Assembly (NCBI RefSeq): GCF_028830055.1 | Contig: NZ_CP101655.1 | Location: 2,600,498 to 2,664,497, forward strand | Source of the DNA: Pseudomonas serboccidentalis | Lineage (GTDB): Bacteria > Pseudomonadota > Gammaproteobacteria > Pseudomonadales > Pseudomonadaceae | DNA length: 64,000 nucleotides | Direction: 5' to 3' | Shown here: in pieces, positions 1 through 10,442 of the stretch | Position numbering within the stretch: position 1 is the stretch's first letter | How the letters are laid out: each line of letters opens with the position of its first letter | Program-made: the position numbers and the translations under genes | The notes under the pieces: generated by a model | Databases searched by the model: none | What the model was told of the DNA's origin: nothing | What the model saw: only the letters and a program-made list of their open reading frames with translations

Positions 1-610
1 ATTGCAAAACCTGCTTTTTAGCCACTAAACGCGGGATTCGACGAGCAATCGCAGGCACACGCAGCAGTAAAAGCACGGTACCTATAAAGGCATAGATCGC
101 CCACTCTTTAAGGTCTGCCCGCACAATCCACAGCATATGCAGCAATCCCAGCCCCAGAATCACGTACACCAACCGATGCAGTTTCTTCCAGCGCGTACCC
201 AGACGACGCTGACTGTAGCGATTGGACGTGATCGCCAACGCCAACAATCCGAGAAAACCCAGCGCACCGACAATAATGTACGGCCGCTTACGCAACTCCA
301 CGCCCAACTGAGACCAGTCGAAACCCAGAATGAATGCCATATAGCTGCACAAGTGCAACACCACATACGCAAAACACCACAGCCCCAATTGACGACGCAC
401 AGCAATCCACCCCGCCCACCCGGTCAATTTCTGCAAGGGCGTCATGGATAATGTGATCAACAGCAACACCAACGTTCCCAGCCCCAGCCGATCAACCAGC
501 ACTTTGCCAGGATCCGGACCGAGCAAATCCGCAAACGCCTGATAAAACCAAAGCAATGGCCATATCGCCACAGCAATGAAAACGCCTACACGCCAGTACG
601 GATATCGCAT
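1..610 (-). CDS. msrQ: MsrQ, haem-binding membrane subunit of the MsrPQ methionine sulfoxide reductase (3' end cut by window)
   Basis: Reading from the ATG at 610, 203 codons are open to the window edge, so only the last few residues can be missing (the family is about 200 residues). The translation is a polytopic membrane protein of the ferric-reductase-like (YedZ) family, with several hydrophobic helices and membrane-embedded histidines ([31 protein letters not shown]) of the kind that ligate haem b. MsrQ passes electrons from the respiratory chain to the periplasmic MsrP. Its ATG shares the sequence ATGA with the msrP stop, which indicates translational coupling. Confidence 0.93.
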   Translation of the reverse strand, partial: MRYPYWRVGVFIAVAIWPLLWFYQAFADLLGPDPGKVLVDRLGLGTLVLLLITLSMTPLQKLTGWAGWIAVRRQLGLWCFAYVVLHLCSYMAFILGFDWSQLGVELRKRPYIIVGALGFLGLLALAITSNRYSQRRLGTRWKKLHRLVYVILGLGLLHMLWIVRADLKEWAIYAFIGTVLLLLRVPAIARRIPRLVAKKQVLQ

Positions 611-1623
611 CAGTAGTTCTTCCGCAGATCGAGCCCTGCATAGAGAGAAGCGACTTCATCGGCGTAACCGTTGAACATCTGCGTATCACGCACGTTCGGT
701 TTGAACAGACTGTTGGGCAACCGTCGCTCCCGCGCCTGAGTCCAGCGCGGGTGATCCACGGCAGGGTTAACGTTGGCATAGAAGCCGTATTCATCTGCAG
801 CAATACTCTGCCAGGTAGTTTTCGGCTGCTCGCTGACCAGACTGATACGCACAATGGATTTGACGCTTTTGAAGCCATACTTCCACGGCACCACCAAGCG
901 TAGCGGCGCACCGTTCTGATTCGGCAGCTCACGGCCATACATGCCAACCGCCAGAATCGCCAACGGGTTCATTGCCTCATCCAGACGCAAGCCTTCTACA
1001 TAAGGCCAGTCGATCAGGGCGAAACCCGAGCGCTGCCCGGGCATGCTTTTAGGATCCTGCAAGGTTTCAAACCGAATGTACTTGGCGTTAGAGGTCGGTT
1101 CGACCTGCTTGAGCAGTGCAGAGATCGGAAAACCGATCCACGGGATAACCATCGACCAGGCTTCAACGCAGCGAAGGCGATAGATGCGCTCCTCCAACTG
1201 GTAAGGTTTCATGAAGTCTTCCAGCGCATAGCGCCCGGGCTTCCCCACCTCGCCATCCACGACCACACTCCACGGCTCGGTTTTCAGCGAACCGGCATTG
1301 GCTGCTGGATCGCCCTTATCGGTACCGAACTCATAGAAGTTGTTGTAGTGGGTCGCGTCTTTATAAGGCGTGATGGCCTCATCCTTGACGTTGACCGCGC
1401 CCCATTTAGTAGACAGGAGCTTATCGGCAAACCAGGTGGGCGCCTTGCCCGGCTCGACATCGGCATAGCGCGCCGCTTCTTCTGCGACAGCCCAACGTGG
1501 CAAGCTGCTCACGGCGATGCCTGCCGCGGTGGCTCCGAGCAGCTGTCGACGAGAAAGATAAATGGATTCAGGCGTGACATCCGACTCATGGCAGTCGGAC
1601 GCTTTGGGGATTTTGATCAGCAT
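610..1623 (-). CDS. msrP: MsrP, periplasmic molybdopterin methionine sulfoxide reductase catalytic subunit
   Basis: 337 residues, a normal length for MsrP (YedY). A twin-arginine signal is visible at residues 24-41 ([12 protein letters not shown]), so the folded molybdoenzyme is exported by Tat. The cysteine that ligates molybdenum is C152 in the motif [10 protein letters not shown]. The enzyme reduces methionine sulfoxide in oxidised envelope proteins using electrons from MsrQ. I chose the ATG at 1623. An in-frame ATG 36 nt upstream would add residues before the Tat region that the family lacks. The gene is first in the msrP-msrQ operon. Confidence 0.95.
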   Translation of the reverse strand: MLIKIPKASDCHESDVTPESIYLSRRQLLGATAAGIAVSSLPRWAVAEEAARYADVEPGKAPTWFADKLLSTKWGAVNVKDEAITPYKDATHYNNFYEFGTDKGDPAANAGSLKTEPWSVVVDGEVGKPGRYALEDFMKPYQLEERIYRLRCVEAWSMVIPWIGFPISALLKQVEPTSNAKYIRFETLQDPKSMPGQRSGFALIDWPYVEGLRLDEAMNPLAILAVGMYGRELPNQNGAPLRLVVPWKYGFKSVKSIVRISLVSEQPKTTWQSIAADEYGFYANVNPAVDHPRWTQARERRLPNSLFKPNVRDTQMFNGYADEVASLYAGLDLRKNY

Positions 1624-1686
1624 GGCAACTCCGCAGCTTTGGAGGACAGATGCACCCATAGACTGCGGAGTATGCGGGAAATTACA

Positions 1687-2544
1687 TCACTCGGCGTTTT
1701 TGTGACGACGAAGACGCAACAGGTATTGCACCGGGCCGGAAGCGGCGTAAGCGAGGAACACCAGCAGCAGAATCCGCGGTGGATCACTGAAGACCACGGC
1801 GAACACCAGCACCACCGCAAGGATCGCCACGAACGGCACACGGCCCTTCAAATCCAGCTCCTTGAAGCTGTTGTACTTGATGTTGCTGACCATCAGCATG
1901 CCGGCAGCCGCCACCATCAAGGCGACCAGGAACGACATCTTCGAACCCTGGATCCCGTAATCACTGAACGCCCAGACGATCCCCGCCACCACACCGGCAG
2001 CCGCCGGACTGGCCAGACCGATGAAGTAGCGCTTGTCTGCCGTACCGACCTGGGTATTGAAACGCGCCAGACGCAACGCGGCACCGGCGACATAGATGAA
2101 AGCGACCATCCAGCCGACCTTGCCCATGTCGCCCAGCGCCCAGCCGAAGGCCAGCAGCGCCGGCGCCACACCAAAGGCAACCATGTCGGACAGCGAGTCA
2201 TACTCGGCACCGAACGCGCTTTGCGTATTGGTCATGCGCGCCACGCGACCATCGAGGCCGTCGAGCACCATGGCGACGAAGATCGCGATCGCGGCGAAGG
2301 CGAAATACTTGCTCGCGTTCGCAGAGTCCCCGGCGCTCAAGGCAGCCTGGGCACTCATCGAGTTGATGATGGAGTAAAACCCTGCAAACAGGTTCGCAGT
2401 GGTGAACAGGTTCGGCAGCAGATAGATACCACGATGCCGGACTTTACGACCTTCTGCGTCGTGCCCTTCTTCGATGTGTTCATCGATGGGCAGCAGGCTT
2501 TCGGCGTCAGAAGCCTGGTTCGGCTCTTCGGGACGTTCGCTCAT
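1687..2544 (-). CDS. pssA: CDP-diacylglycerol--serine O-phosphatidyltransferase
   Basis: 285 residues. This integral membrane enzyme makes phosphatidylserine, the precursor of phosphatidylethanolamine. The CDP-alcohol phosphatidyltransferase signature (DG-x2-AR-x8-G-x3-D-x3-D) lies at about residues 98-120 (DGRVARM... to DSLSD), followed by several transmembrane helices. A hydrophilic acidic N-terminal tail of about 35 residues precedes the first helix. The start at 2544 has AAGG 8 nt upstream. The ATG at 2550 is too close to that ribosome site. The gene lies downstream of ilvC but a strong hairpin separates them, so it may have its own promoter. Confidence 0.94.
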   Translation of the reverse strand: MSERPEEPNQASDAESLLPIDEHIEEGHDAEGRKVRHRGIYLLPNLFTTANLFAGFYSIINSMSAQAALSAGDSANASKYFAFAAIAIFVAMVLDGLDGRVARMTNTQSAFGAEYDSLSDMVAFGVAPALLAFGWALGDMGKVGWMVAFIYVAGAALRLARFNTQVGTADKRYFIGLASPAAAGVVAGIVWAFSDYGIQGSKMSFLVALMVAAAGMLMVSNIKYNSFKELDLKGRVPFVAILAVVLVFAVVFSDPPRILLLVFLAYAASGPVQYLLRLRRHKNAE

Positions 2545-2646
2545 GGACATTACCTTGCAACGTATTTGGAAAGTTTCGACAGGTGTCTGGGACGACGGTT
2601 CGGCCACAAACGCTGCAGCTTTATACCAGAACCTCCGGTTCAAACG

Positions 2647-2674
2647 AAAAAACGCGGCCGAGGCCGCGTTTTTT
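2647..2674. terminator. Bidirectional intrinsic terminator between ilvC and pssA
   Basis: A near-perfect palindrome with six A on the left, a GC-rich stem (ACGCGGCC / GGCCGCGT) and six T on the right. It reads as a rho-independent terminator on either strand. On the minus strand it sits 20 nt after the ilvC stop and would end the ilvI-ilvN-ilvC transcript. Confidence 0.85.
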
Positions 2675-2692
2675 CATACAAGGGACGACGAC

Positions 2693-3718
<1,026 letters not shown>

Positions 3719-3757
3719 CTATATATCCAGGCCGTTCAGGCCATTCGCTAATTTGGT

Positions 3758-4249
3758 TTAGATGCTGAGTACTTTGTCGCCGCGGGCAATGCCGGTCACG
3801 CCGCTACGGACGGTTTCCAGAATCGATGCGGTGCCGATGGACTGAATGAAGCTGTCGAGCTTGTCGCTGGTACCGGTCAGTTGAACGGTATACACGCTGG
3901 CGCTGACATCGACGATCTGTCCACGGTAAATATCGGTGGTGCGTTTGATCTCGGCGCGCTGGGCGCCAGTGGCCTTGACCTTGACCAGCATCAGCTCGCG
4001 CTCGATATGAGCGCTTTCCGACAGGTCCACCAGCTTGACCACTTCGATCAGCTTGTTCAGGTTTTTGGTGATCTGCTCGATGATTTCATCATGGCCGACA
4101 GTGGTCAGCGTCAGACGCGACAGAGTCGGGTCTTCGGTCGGCGCCACGGTCAGGCTTTCGATGTTGTAGTTACGCTGCGAGAACAGGCCGACTACGCGAG
4201 ACAAAGCGCCGGGTTCGTTTTCCAGAAGCAGGGAAATAATGTGCCGCAT
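3758..4249 (-). CDS. ilvN: Acetolactate synthase small (regulatory) subunit
   Basis: 163 residues. An N-terminal ACT domain (ISLLLENEPGALSRV... NIESLTV) binds valine for feedback inhibition, and the C-terminal ALS_ss domain contacts the catalytic subunit. I chose the ATG at 4249 because the protein then begins MRHIISLLLENE, the conserved start of the family. The upstream in-frame ATG would begin inside ilvI. ilvN follows the ilvI stop by 2 nt, so the subunits are co-translated. Also called ilvH in some annotations. Confidence 0.97.
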   Translation of the reverse strand: MRHIISLLLENEPGALSRVVGLFSQRNYNIESLTVAPTEDPTLSRLTLTTVGHDEIIEQITKNLNKLIEVVKLVDLSESAHIERELMLVKVKATGAQRAEIKRTTDIYRGQIVDVSASVYTVQLTGTSDKLDSFIQSIGTASILETVRSGVTGIARGDKVLSI

Positions 4250-4251
4250 GA

Positions 4252-5976
4252 TTAAGTACGCTCCGTCTTGCTCAGCCACATATCGCGCATCGAGCCGTCT
4301 TTGATCTGCATCGGATAGACGTGCTCGCTGGTATCGACCGAAATATCGATCACCACCAGACGATCTTTCATGGCGAACGCTTCTTCCATCTTCGACTTCA
4401 AATCTTTCGAATCGGTGATGCGCACGCCAACGTGACCGTAGGCTTCAGCCAGTTTGACGAAGTCAGGCAGCGACTCCATATAAGAGTGCGAGTGACGGCT
4501 ACCGTAGCTCATGTCCTGCCACTGACGAACCATCCCCAGAACGCCGTTGTTCAGGATGACGATTTTCACCGGCAAGCCGTATTGCAGGCAGGTCGACAGC
4601 TCCTGGATGTTCATCTGGATGCTGCCTTCGCCGGTGACGCAGGCAACGTCGTCATCCGGGAAGCTCAACTTGATGCCCATGGCCGCCGGGAAACCGAAGC
4701 CCATGGTGCCCAGACCACCGGAGTTGATCCAGCGGTTCGGCTTGTTGAACTTGTAGTACTGCGCAGCGAACATCTGGTGCTGGCCCACGTCGGAAGTGAT
4801 GAAGGCATCGCCTTTAGTCACTTCGCACAGAGTCTCGATCACGGTCTGTGGCTTGATCAGGCTGCCGTCGCCCTTTTCATAAGGGAACAGGCCACGATCA
4901 CCGCGCCATTCGTCGACTTGCTTCCACCAGCTGGCGACGGACTCCTTGTTCGGGGTCTCGCCGATTTCCTTGAGGATCGCGACCATTTCGGTCAGGACGC
5001 TCTCCACCGGACCAACGATTGGCACGTCGGCCTTGATGGTCTTGGAGATCGAAGCCGGGTCGATGTCGATGTGAATGATCTTGGCGTTCGGGCAGAACTT
5101 CGCCGCGCCGTTGATCACCCGGTCATCGAAACGTGCGCCAACGGCCAGGATCACATCGGCATGGTGCATCGCCAGGTTGGCGGTGTAGCTGCCGTGCATG
5201 CCGAGCATGCCGATGAACTGACGGTCGGTGCCTGGGAAACCGCCCAGGCCCATCAAGGTGTTGGTCACTGGCAGGTTGAGCATTTTCGCCAGTTCGGTCA
5301 GCGGTGCGGAACCGTTGCCCAGAATCACGCCACCACCGGAATAGAGCACAGGGCGCTTGGCCGCCAGGAGCATTTCTGCCGCCTTGCGGATTTGCCCGGA
5401 GTGACCACGAACGGCCGGACTGTAGGAACGCAGCTTGGCTTTTTTCGGGAAGATGTATTCGAACTTCTCGGCCGGGTTGGTCATGTCTTTCGGGATATCG
5501 ACCACGACCGGGCCCGGACGACCGGATTGCGCCAGGTAGAACGCCTTCTTCATGACTTCCGGGATTTCCGAGGCGTGCTTGATCATGAAGCTGTGCTTCA
5601 CGATCGGCCGGGAGATACCGATCATGTCGGTTTCCTGGAACGCGTCGGTGCCGACCATGGTGCTAGGCACCTGACCGGAAATGATCACCATTGGAATCGA
5701 ATCCATATAGGCGGTGGCGATACCGGTGATGGCGTTTGTGGCGCCTGGACCGGAAGTCACCAATACCACGCCGGCTTTACCGGTGGCACGGGCGTAGCCG
5801 TCAGCCATATGGGTAGCCGCTTGTTCGTGACGAACCAGGATGTGGGTCACTTCCGGTTCTTTGAACAGGGCATCGTAAACATGCAGGAGAGCACCACCCG
5901 GGTACCCGTAGATATATTTGACGCCTTCGTCACGCAAGAAGCGGACGAGCATCTCACCGCCAGATAAAAGCTCCAC
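4252..5976 (-). CDS. ilvI: Acetolactate synthase large (catalytic) subunit
   Basis: 574 residues. This ThDP-, FAD- and Mg2+-dependent enzyme condenses pyruvate with pyruvate or 2-ketobutyrate. The N-terminal Pyr domain carries the catalytic glutamate in [14 protein letters not shown], and the C-terminal PP domain carries the cofactor motif GEGSIQMN...NN. In many homologues this motif is GDG; here the middle residue is E450. The start is GTG at 5976: AGAGGTG lies 6 nt upstream, whereas the GTG at 5985 overlaps that ribosome site. It is preceded by a leader of about 260 nt. Confidence 0.97.
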   Translation of the reverse strand: MELLSGGEMLVRFLRDEGVKYIYGYPGGALLHVYDALFKEPEVTHILVRHEQAATHMADGYARATGKAGVVLVTSGPGATNAITGIATAYMDSIPMVIISGQVPSTMVGTDAFQETDMIGISRPIVKHSFMIKHASEIPEVMKKAFYLAQSGRPGPVVVDIPKDMTNPAEKFEYIFPKKAKLRSYSPAVRGHSGQIRKAAEMLLAAKRPVLYSGGGVILGNGSAPLTELAKMLNLPVTNTLMGLGGFPGTDRQFIGMLGMHGSYTANLAMHHADVILAVGARFDDRVINGAAKFCPNAKIIHIDIDPASISKTIKADVPIVGPVESVLTEMVAILKEIGETPNKESVASWWKQVDEWRGDRGLFPYEKGDGSLIKPQTVIETLCEVTKGDAFITSDVGQHQMFAAQYYKFNKPNRWINSGGLGTMGFGFPAAMGIKLSFPDDDVACVTGEGSIQMNIQELSTCLQYGLPVKIVILNNGVLGMVRQWQDMSYGSRHSHSYMESLPDFVKLAEAYGHVGVRITDSKDLKSKMEEAFAMKDRLVVIDISVDTSEHVYPMQIKDGSMRDMWLSKTERT

Positions 5977-6270
5977 GTTGTTCACCTCTAAAACGCCAGA
6001 ATACCGTCCACAAAAAAGGGGCGGGTCTTAATAGGTTTACTTCTCGGCAGAGCATGAGCGACGGTGGTCGCCGACTACGTCAGCACTGACTGAGCAAGTA
6101 TTGGGATCGTCCCAAGTGTTGCGGGCCTTTCCCACCCAGCGCGAGGTAACGCGTTGCGGGTGTAACAGGTCGACGCGGATATGCGCCTCATGATCTACCG
6201 AGTGGGTCTGCTTCTGGCAGTCCCTCTACAGCGGACTTTGGATTCTTCTGTTTCGCCCTCTCCAAGTCAA
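5977..6270 (-). promoter_or_regulatory. Promoter and long structured leader of the ilvI-ilvN-ilvC operon
   Basis: On the minus strand TTGACT (6270-6265) and AAGAAT (6247-6242) are 17 nt apart, a good sigma-70 pair, which predicts a transcript start near 6235 and a leader of about 260 nt. The leader holds several inverted repeats, for example TTGGGA-CGA-TCCCAA near 6100-6115, and a C-rich tract ending in six T near 6010-6025 that could pair with GGGTGGG near 6130. A 38-codon ORF (6191-6075) ends TLGTIPILAQSVLT, which is rich in Leu, Ile and Val. This suggests attenuation by branched-chain amino acids, but I cannot show it. The rest of the gap up to 6375 should also hold the promoter of the divergent gene. 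Confidence 0.5.
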
Positions 6271-6375
6271 GCCGTCAATGTGCTTAATTGTGGGTAAGCA
6301 CATGAGAACGCAAGAAAAAACCTGAAAACCGCTACTCTGTTAGCGTCAATTGCGCAATTTTGCCAAGGAATCAGC

Positions 6376-6792
6376 ATGCGAACGCTTCTGTTAACTCTGC
6401 TGATCGGCCTCAGCCCCTGGTGCTCGGCCGCTCAAATCTACAAATGGGTCGATGCCCAAGGCGTCACGCACTTCGATGCGCAGCCTCCACAAGGTCAGCC
6501 GGCCACCACTGTGCAAACGCCCTCCTCGCCCCCGCCGAAACCTGCAGCAATGTCTGGCAGCGGCGCGCTGGGCGATCAGAAAGCTATCGACGACAAGGTC
6601 AAGAAACAGGTAGCCGAGCAGCAGGCGCAGCTCAAGGCGTTTTGCGAACAGGCACGGACGAACCTGGCGCAACTGCAGAACAATCCGCGCTTGAGGGAGG
6701 AAGTGGAGGGAGAAACGCGGCGCCTCGACGATGCACAACGGCAGGAGCGCATTGTCGAAGCACAGAAACAGATCGCGCAGAACTGCGAATAG
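6376..6792 (+). CDS. DUF4124 domain-containing secreted protein
   Basis: 138 residues. A signal peptide of about 18 residues ends at CSA-A. It is followed directly by a DUF4124 motif (QIYKWVDAQGVTHFDAQPP), a short beta domain common in exported gammaproteobacterial proteins. A proline-rich linker and a charged helical C-terminal half (residues 75-138) follow. The function is unknown. It is divergent from the ilv operon and a REPIN follows it at 6798. Confidence 0.85.
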   Translation: MRTLLLTLLIGLSPWCSAAQIYKWVDAQGVTHFDAQPPQGQPATTVQTPSSPPPKPAAMSGSGALGDQKAIDDKVKKQVAEQQAQLKAFCEQARTNLAQLQNNPRLREEVEGETRRLDDAQRQERIVEAQKQIAQNCE

Positions 6793-6797
6793 CGACG

Positions 6798-6880
6798 TGT
6801 AGGAGCTGCCGCAGGCTGCGATCTTTTGATTCTGTTTTTAAAGCAAGATCAAAAGATCGCAGCCTGCGGCAGCTCCTACA
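6798..6880. repeat. REPIN, type A (outward TGTAGGAGCTGCC ends)
   Basis: Two inverted copies of a REP sequence (TGTAGGAGCTGCCGCAGGCT... and its complement) face each other across a short A/T-rich spacer, forming one long hairpin. It lies between the convergent DUF4124 and YqcC-family genes. The same unit recurs in this window at 29109, 33743 and 37884. Confidence 0.9.
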
Positions 6881-6891
6881 GGGGATCGGCG

Positions 6892-7227
6892 TTAGCGGGA
6901 GGCGGTGATCAGCAGGTCGAACTCTTTGAGCAGCACCTGCAGCTGTCGATCCTTGCCCTGCAGATTGCGCTGGGCAAAGACCATTTCGGCCATTTCCTGA
7001 ATGCCCGAGGCATTGGGCAGCGGCAGGTCCTGTTCGAGGATCATCTTCATTCGCGGCAGGAAGATCCATTGCAGCCATTGCTCGAAATCCAGCGTGTCGA
7101 CCGAAAACGGTTCGACACTGCTCAGGGCTTCGACCGACGGCTGAACCTCATCCCACCATCCCTGCGTGCGCAGTTCGCGCTCGATCAGCAGTAACTGGTC
7201 GGCGATTTTCGGGAAGCGAGTATCCAT
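6892..7227 (-). CDS. YqcC family protein (DUF446)
   Basis: 111 residues, matching the small, mostly helical YqcC/DUF446 family of unknown function (conserved LTRIEREL-like start, here LLLIERELRTQGWW, then LDFEQWLQWIFLPRM). No signal peptide or membrane segment is present, so it should be cytoplasmic. Its ATG overlaps the stop of the upstream lipoprotein gene by one base (TGATG), which implies coupled translation. Confidence 0.88.
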   Translation of the reverse strand: MDTRFPKIADQLLLIERELRTQGWWDEVQPSVEALSSVEPFSVDTLDFEQWLQWIFLPRMKMILEQDLPLPNASGIQEMAEMVFAQRNLQGKDRQLQVLLKEFDLLITASR

Positions 7228-7985
7228 CAGAGCGAAACCTTGGCCTTCTGACGGGCCAGCGCTGCACCGGCGGAATCGCCCTGCTTCTCACGGGACTGCG
7301 CGATGATTTCCCACAGATTGGCTTGCAGATCCGGACGGCCGTTGGCCATGGTCAGCGCGCGACGGGCAAACTGCTCGGCCTGCGGCGCATCACCTTGCGC
7401 CATACGCACCTGCGCCAGACGATAAAGCACTTGCGGCTCACGCGGGGCGACGCGCTGGGCACGCTCCAGGCTGGAGGACGCACCATTGAGATCGCCGCCA
7501 GCCTGTTGCTGCTGCGCGGTGGTCAGCAAGGCGAGCACCGGACCGTCCAGTTGCTCGTCCGCCGACAGACCGCCGCCGCTGTTGCTGGCCGAAGGAATGC
7601 CGCTTGGCGTCGACGGCATGCTGTAGCTACCAGAGTTGATCGGCGCCGACTCGACCGACGACGGGTTGTACGGCCCCGGGGTGATACCGCCGGAAGCCGG
7701 GCCCGGAACGATCGGCGACGTGCTGATCGGCGCCGATGTCGTGGCACCGCCACCTGGCACCATCACCACTACGCCAGTGTCGCCTTGCGGGATGGCCTGG
7801 GATTGCGCCTGGCCCTGCACCGGGCGCTTGACTGTCGTCTTGCGGAAACCGCCGTTGGCCGACAGGCGCTCGCTGTTGGACACCGTCGTGCCGGAGTCCA
7901 CCACCGGGATCGAACCACGCTGTACGGTAGAGCAGCCGCTGAGCAAAGCCACGGCGGTCACCGCTGGAATCAACCACTTGTTCAC
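7227..7985 (-). CDS. Tetratricopeptide-repeat outer-envelope lipoprotein
   Basis: 252 residues. The lipobox LLSGC at residues 14-18 predicts a lipoprotein. Residues 40-140 are low complexity, rich in Pro, Ser and Gly. The C-terminal 100 residues contain two or three TPR-like helical pairs (ALLTTAQQQQAGGDLNGASS, VLYRLAQVRMAQGDAPQAEQ, EIIAQSREKQGDSAGAALA). It lies 16 nt downstream of mrcB, so a role with cell-wall synthesis is possible by position, similar in idea to lipoprotein partners of PBPs, but this is inference only. Confidence 0.85.
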   Translation of the reverse strand: MNKWLIPAVTAVALLSGCSTVQRGSIPVVDSGTTVSNSERLSANGGFRKTTVKRPVQGQAQSQAIPQGDTGVVVMVPGGGATTSAPISTSPIVPGPASGGITPGPYNPSSVESAPINSGSYSMPSTPSGIPSASNSGGGLSADEQLDGPVLALLTTAQQQQAGGDLNGASSSLERAQRVAPREPQVLYRLAQVRMAQGDAPQAEQFARRALTMANGRPDLQANLWEIIAQSREKQGDSAGAALARQKAKVSL

Positions 7986-8001
7986 TTGAAACCCTCTTTG
8001 C

Positions 8002-10326
8002 TTAATTCATCCAGCCCTTGACCCAATCCATCACCGACTCCGGCGAAGCAGGCGTCTCGCTTGCACACGCGGCGCCGGGTGGCGGTTCGCTGCCGCGAAT
8101 ATACGGCATCTGCACTGCCCCCGGACAGTTGGCGTCAGAGCCTTGTCCGGTACGCGAATCGACCCACGCCTGAACGATGTTGTCCGGCTGCGGCATGTCC
8201 AGCGGCAGCGGGTCGGCCTTGCGCATGAAACTGGTCCAGACCTGCAGCGCACCGGTCGCCCCGGTAAACGGGGTCTTGCCGTTGTCGTCACGTCCGAGCC
8301 AGACCACCGCCAGCAGATCCTGACTGAAACCGGCGAACCAGCTGTCGCGCGAATCGTTACTGGTGCCCGTCTTGCCGGCCAGCGTCAGGGTTTTGGGCAG
8401 CACGTTATAGACCGAGCTGCCGGTACCTTCACGCATCACCCGCTGCATGGCGTTCTGGATCAGGTAGATGGACGCCGGATCGAAACGCTGCTCGATCTGG
8501 AACGGATAACGCTTGAGCGGCTCGCCCTCGGCAGTCAGTACGCTGCGAATCCCGCGCATCGGCGTATTGAAACCGCCGTTGGCGAGGGTCTGGTACATGG
8601 TCGCCACTTCGATCGGGGTCATGCCGCCAGCACCCAGCAACATCGACGGGAACGCCGGGAATTCACGGGTCACACCCAGACGCGCAAGGGTCTTGAGCAC
8701 ATTCGGCACACCGACTTCCAGGCCCAGACGCGAGGTCGACAAGTTGTAGGAGTGCGCCAGCCCTTGATAGAGGAACACCGTGCCGTGGGAGCGTCGATCA
8801 TAGTTCTGCGGCTTCCACACCTGGCCATCAGCGCCTTTGATCGACAACGGATCATCCGACAGCCAACTGGTCAGCGTGTAGTGGCTCGGTTTCTCCAGCG
8901 CGGTCAGATACACCGCGGGCTTGACCAGGGAGCCGATCGGCCGCACGGCGTCCAGCGCCCGGTTGAAACCGGCGTAACTGGCCTGACGGCTACCGATCAT
9001 CGCCTGGACTTCGCCGGTTTCCGGGTTGGTCACGACCATCGCCGCTTCCACGTCATCGGAGCCCTTGCGTCCGGCCAGCCGCTTGAAGGTGTCGTTGACC
9101 GACGCTTCGGCCTTCATTTGCAGAATCGGGTCGAAACTGGTGAAGATCCGCAGGCCTTCTTCGGTCAAGTCTTCGTCGCGATAGTCTTCGCGCAATTGGC
9201 GTTTGACCAGATCGATGAAGCCCGGGAACGAGCTGTCGGCGAGCTTGCCGCGCGTCGTCACACCCAGCGGCATTTTCTTCGCCGCTTCGACCTGTTCGGC
9301 AGTCGCCACGCCTTGCTGTTCAAGCACGTCGAGCACCAGGTTACGGCGCTCCAGCGCACGCTCCGGGTTGCGACGCGGGTTGTAGTAGGACGGGCCCTTG
9401 ACCATGCCGACCAGCAGCGCGACCTGATGCAGCTTCAGCTCGGACAATGGCTGGCCGAAGAAGAACTGACTGGCCAGACCGAAGCCGTGCACTGCGCGCT
9501 GACCGTCTTGCCCGACAAAGACTTCGTTGAGGTACGCCTCAAGAATTTCCTTCTTGTCGTAATGCAGCTCCAGCAGCATCGCCATCATCGCTTCGGTGAG
9601 CTTGCGGCTCAGGCTGCGTTCGTTGGTGAGGTAGAAGTTCTTGACCAGTTGCTGGGTCAGCGTACTGCCGCCCTGGGTCATCTTGCCGCCAGAGGTGTTG
9701 ACCCAGATGGCCCGGGCAATCGATTTCGGCGACACGCCCCAGTGGCTGTAATAGTCGCGATCTTCAACCGCGACCAGGGTTTCCAGCAGGTACGGCGGCA
9801 CCTGATCGAGCTTGATCAGAATGCGGTCTTCAAGGTTTTTCGGGTAAATGCCGCCGATCATCAGCGGCTCCAGCCGCACCACGGACAATTTCGAACCATT
9901 GAGCCCCGAGAGCTCGGCCACATAGTCACCCGAGAAGCGCACGCGCACCGGCTGGGCTTTTTCCAGGCCTTCATAGAACTGGAAACCACGGGTGTTCAGG
10001 TCGACGGTATTGCCGCTGACCGCCGCAGCGCCGGGGCCATTGCTCACGGCTTCGCGGCGATAGCCGAGGGCATCGAGTTCGGTCAGGAAATCGTCCTTGC
10101 TGAGCTTTTGTCCGACGAACAGCTCAAGCGGACGCGCGTATACCTTGGCCGGAATAGTCCAGCGCTTGCCGGAGAACTTCTCCTGCACCACGGCATCGAG
10201 GTAAACGGCGAAGCCGGCCAGCACCACAAGGCCGACCAGACTGAGTTTAATGGCCCAGCCCAACCATGGGCTCAAGCCCTTGGCAGGTGGTTTTTTCTTG
10301 GTACGGGGGGATCGAGTTCGAGTCAT
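8002..10326 (-). CDS. mrcB: Penicillin-binding protein 1B (bifunctional transglycosylase/transpeptidase)
   Basis: 774 residues. A short basic cytoplasmic tail and one transmembrane helix (about residues 27-47) are followed by a UvrB-like UB2H domain, a GT51 transglycosylase domain with the catalytic glutamate in VAVEDRDYYSHWG, and a class A transpeptidase domain with SLVK (S466), SYN and KTGT motifs. It polymerises and cross-links peptidoglycan in the periplasm. The ending is rich in Pro/Ser. It appears to head an operon with the TPR lipoprotein and the YqcC-like gene, and is divergent from the kinase-like gene at 10443. Confidence 0.97.
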   Translation of the reverse strand: MTRTRSPRTKKKPPAKGLSPWLGWAIKLSLVGLVVLAGFAVYLDAVVQEKFSGKRWTIPAKVYARPLELFVGQKLSKDDFLTELDALGYRREAVSNGPGAAAVSGNTVDLNTRGFQFYEGLEKAQPVRVRFSGDYVAELSGLNGSKLSVVRLEPLMIGGIYPKNLEDRILIKLDQVPPYLLETLVAVEDRDYYSHWGVSPKSIARAIWVNTSGGKMTQGGSTLTQQLVKNFYLTNERSLSRKLTEAMMAMLLELHYDKKEILEAYLNEVFVGQDGQRAVHGFGLASQFFFGQPLSELKLHQVALLVGMVKGPSYYNPRRNPERALERRNLVLDVLEQQGVATAEQVEAAKKMPLGVTTRGKLADSSFPGFIDLVKRQLREDYRDEDLTEEGLRIFTSFDPILQMKAEASVNDTFKRLAGRKGSDDVEAAMVVTNPETGEVQAMIGSRQASYAGFNRALDAVRPIGSLVKPAVYLTALEKPSHYTLTSWLSDDPLSIKGADGQVWKPQNYDRRSHGTVFLYQGLAHSYNLSTSRLGLEVGVPNVLKTLARLGVTREFPAFPSMLLGAGGMTPIEVATMYQTLANGGFNTPMRGIRSVLTAEGEPLKRYPFQIEQRFDPASIYLIQNAMQRVMREGTGSSVYNVLPKTLTLAGKTGTSNDSRDSWFAGFSQDLLAVVWLGRDDNGKTPFTGATGALQVWTSFMRKADPLPLDMPQPDNIVQAWVDSRTGQGSDANCPGAVQMPYIRGSEPPPGAACASETPASPESVMDWVKGWMN

Positions 10327-10442
10327 GGCGGCGGATTATACGCACTTTATTCATACTCAACAGGAGCGCTCCGAGGTTTGCGTCAGGCTGGCGAGCGGCC
10401 ATAATGGCGACCTCGAATTTCCCAGTCTCTGAAGGATCGCCC

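Noticed and set aside
6034..6230. A second open frame in the ilvI leader (reads WVGKARNTWDDP...)
   Set aside because: It is stop-free for about 60 codons but has no ATG, and no GTG or TTG start with a ribosome site near its beginning. More likely a by-product of the structured RNA.
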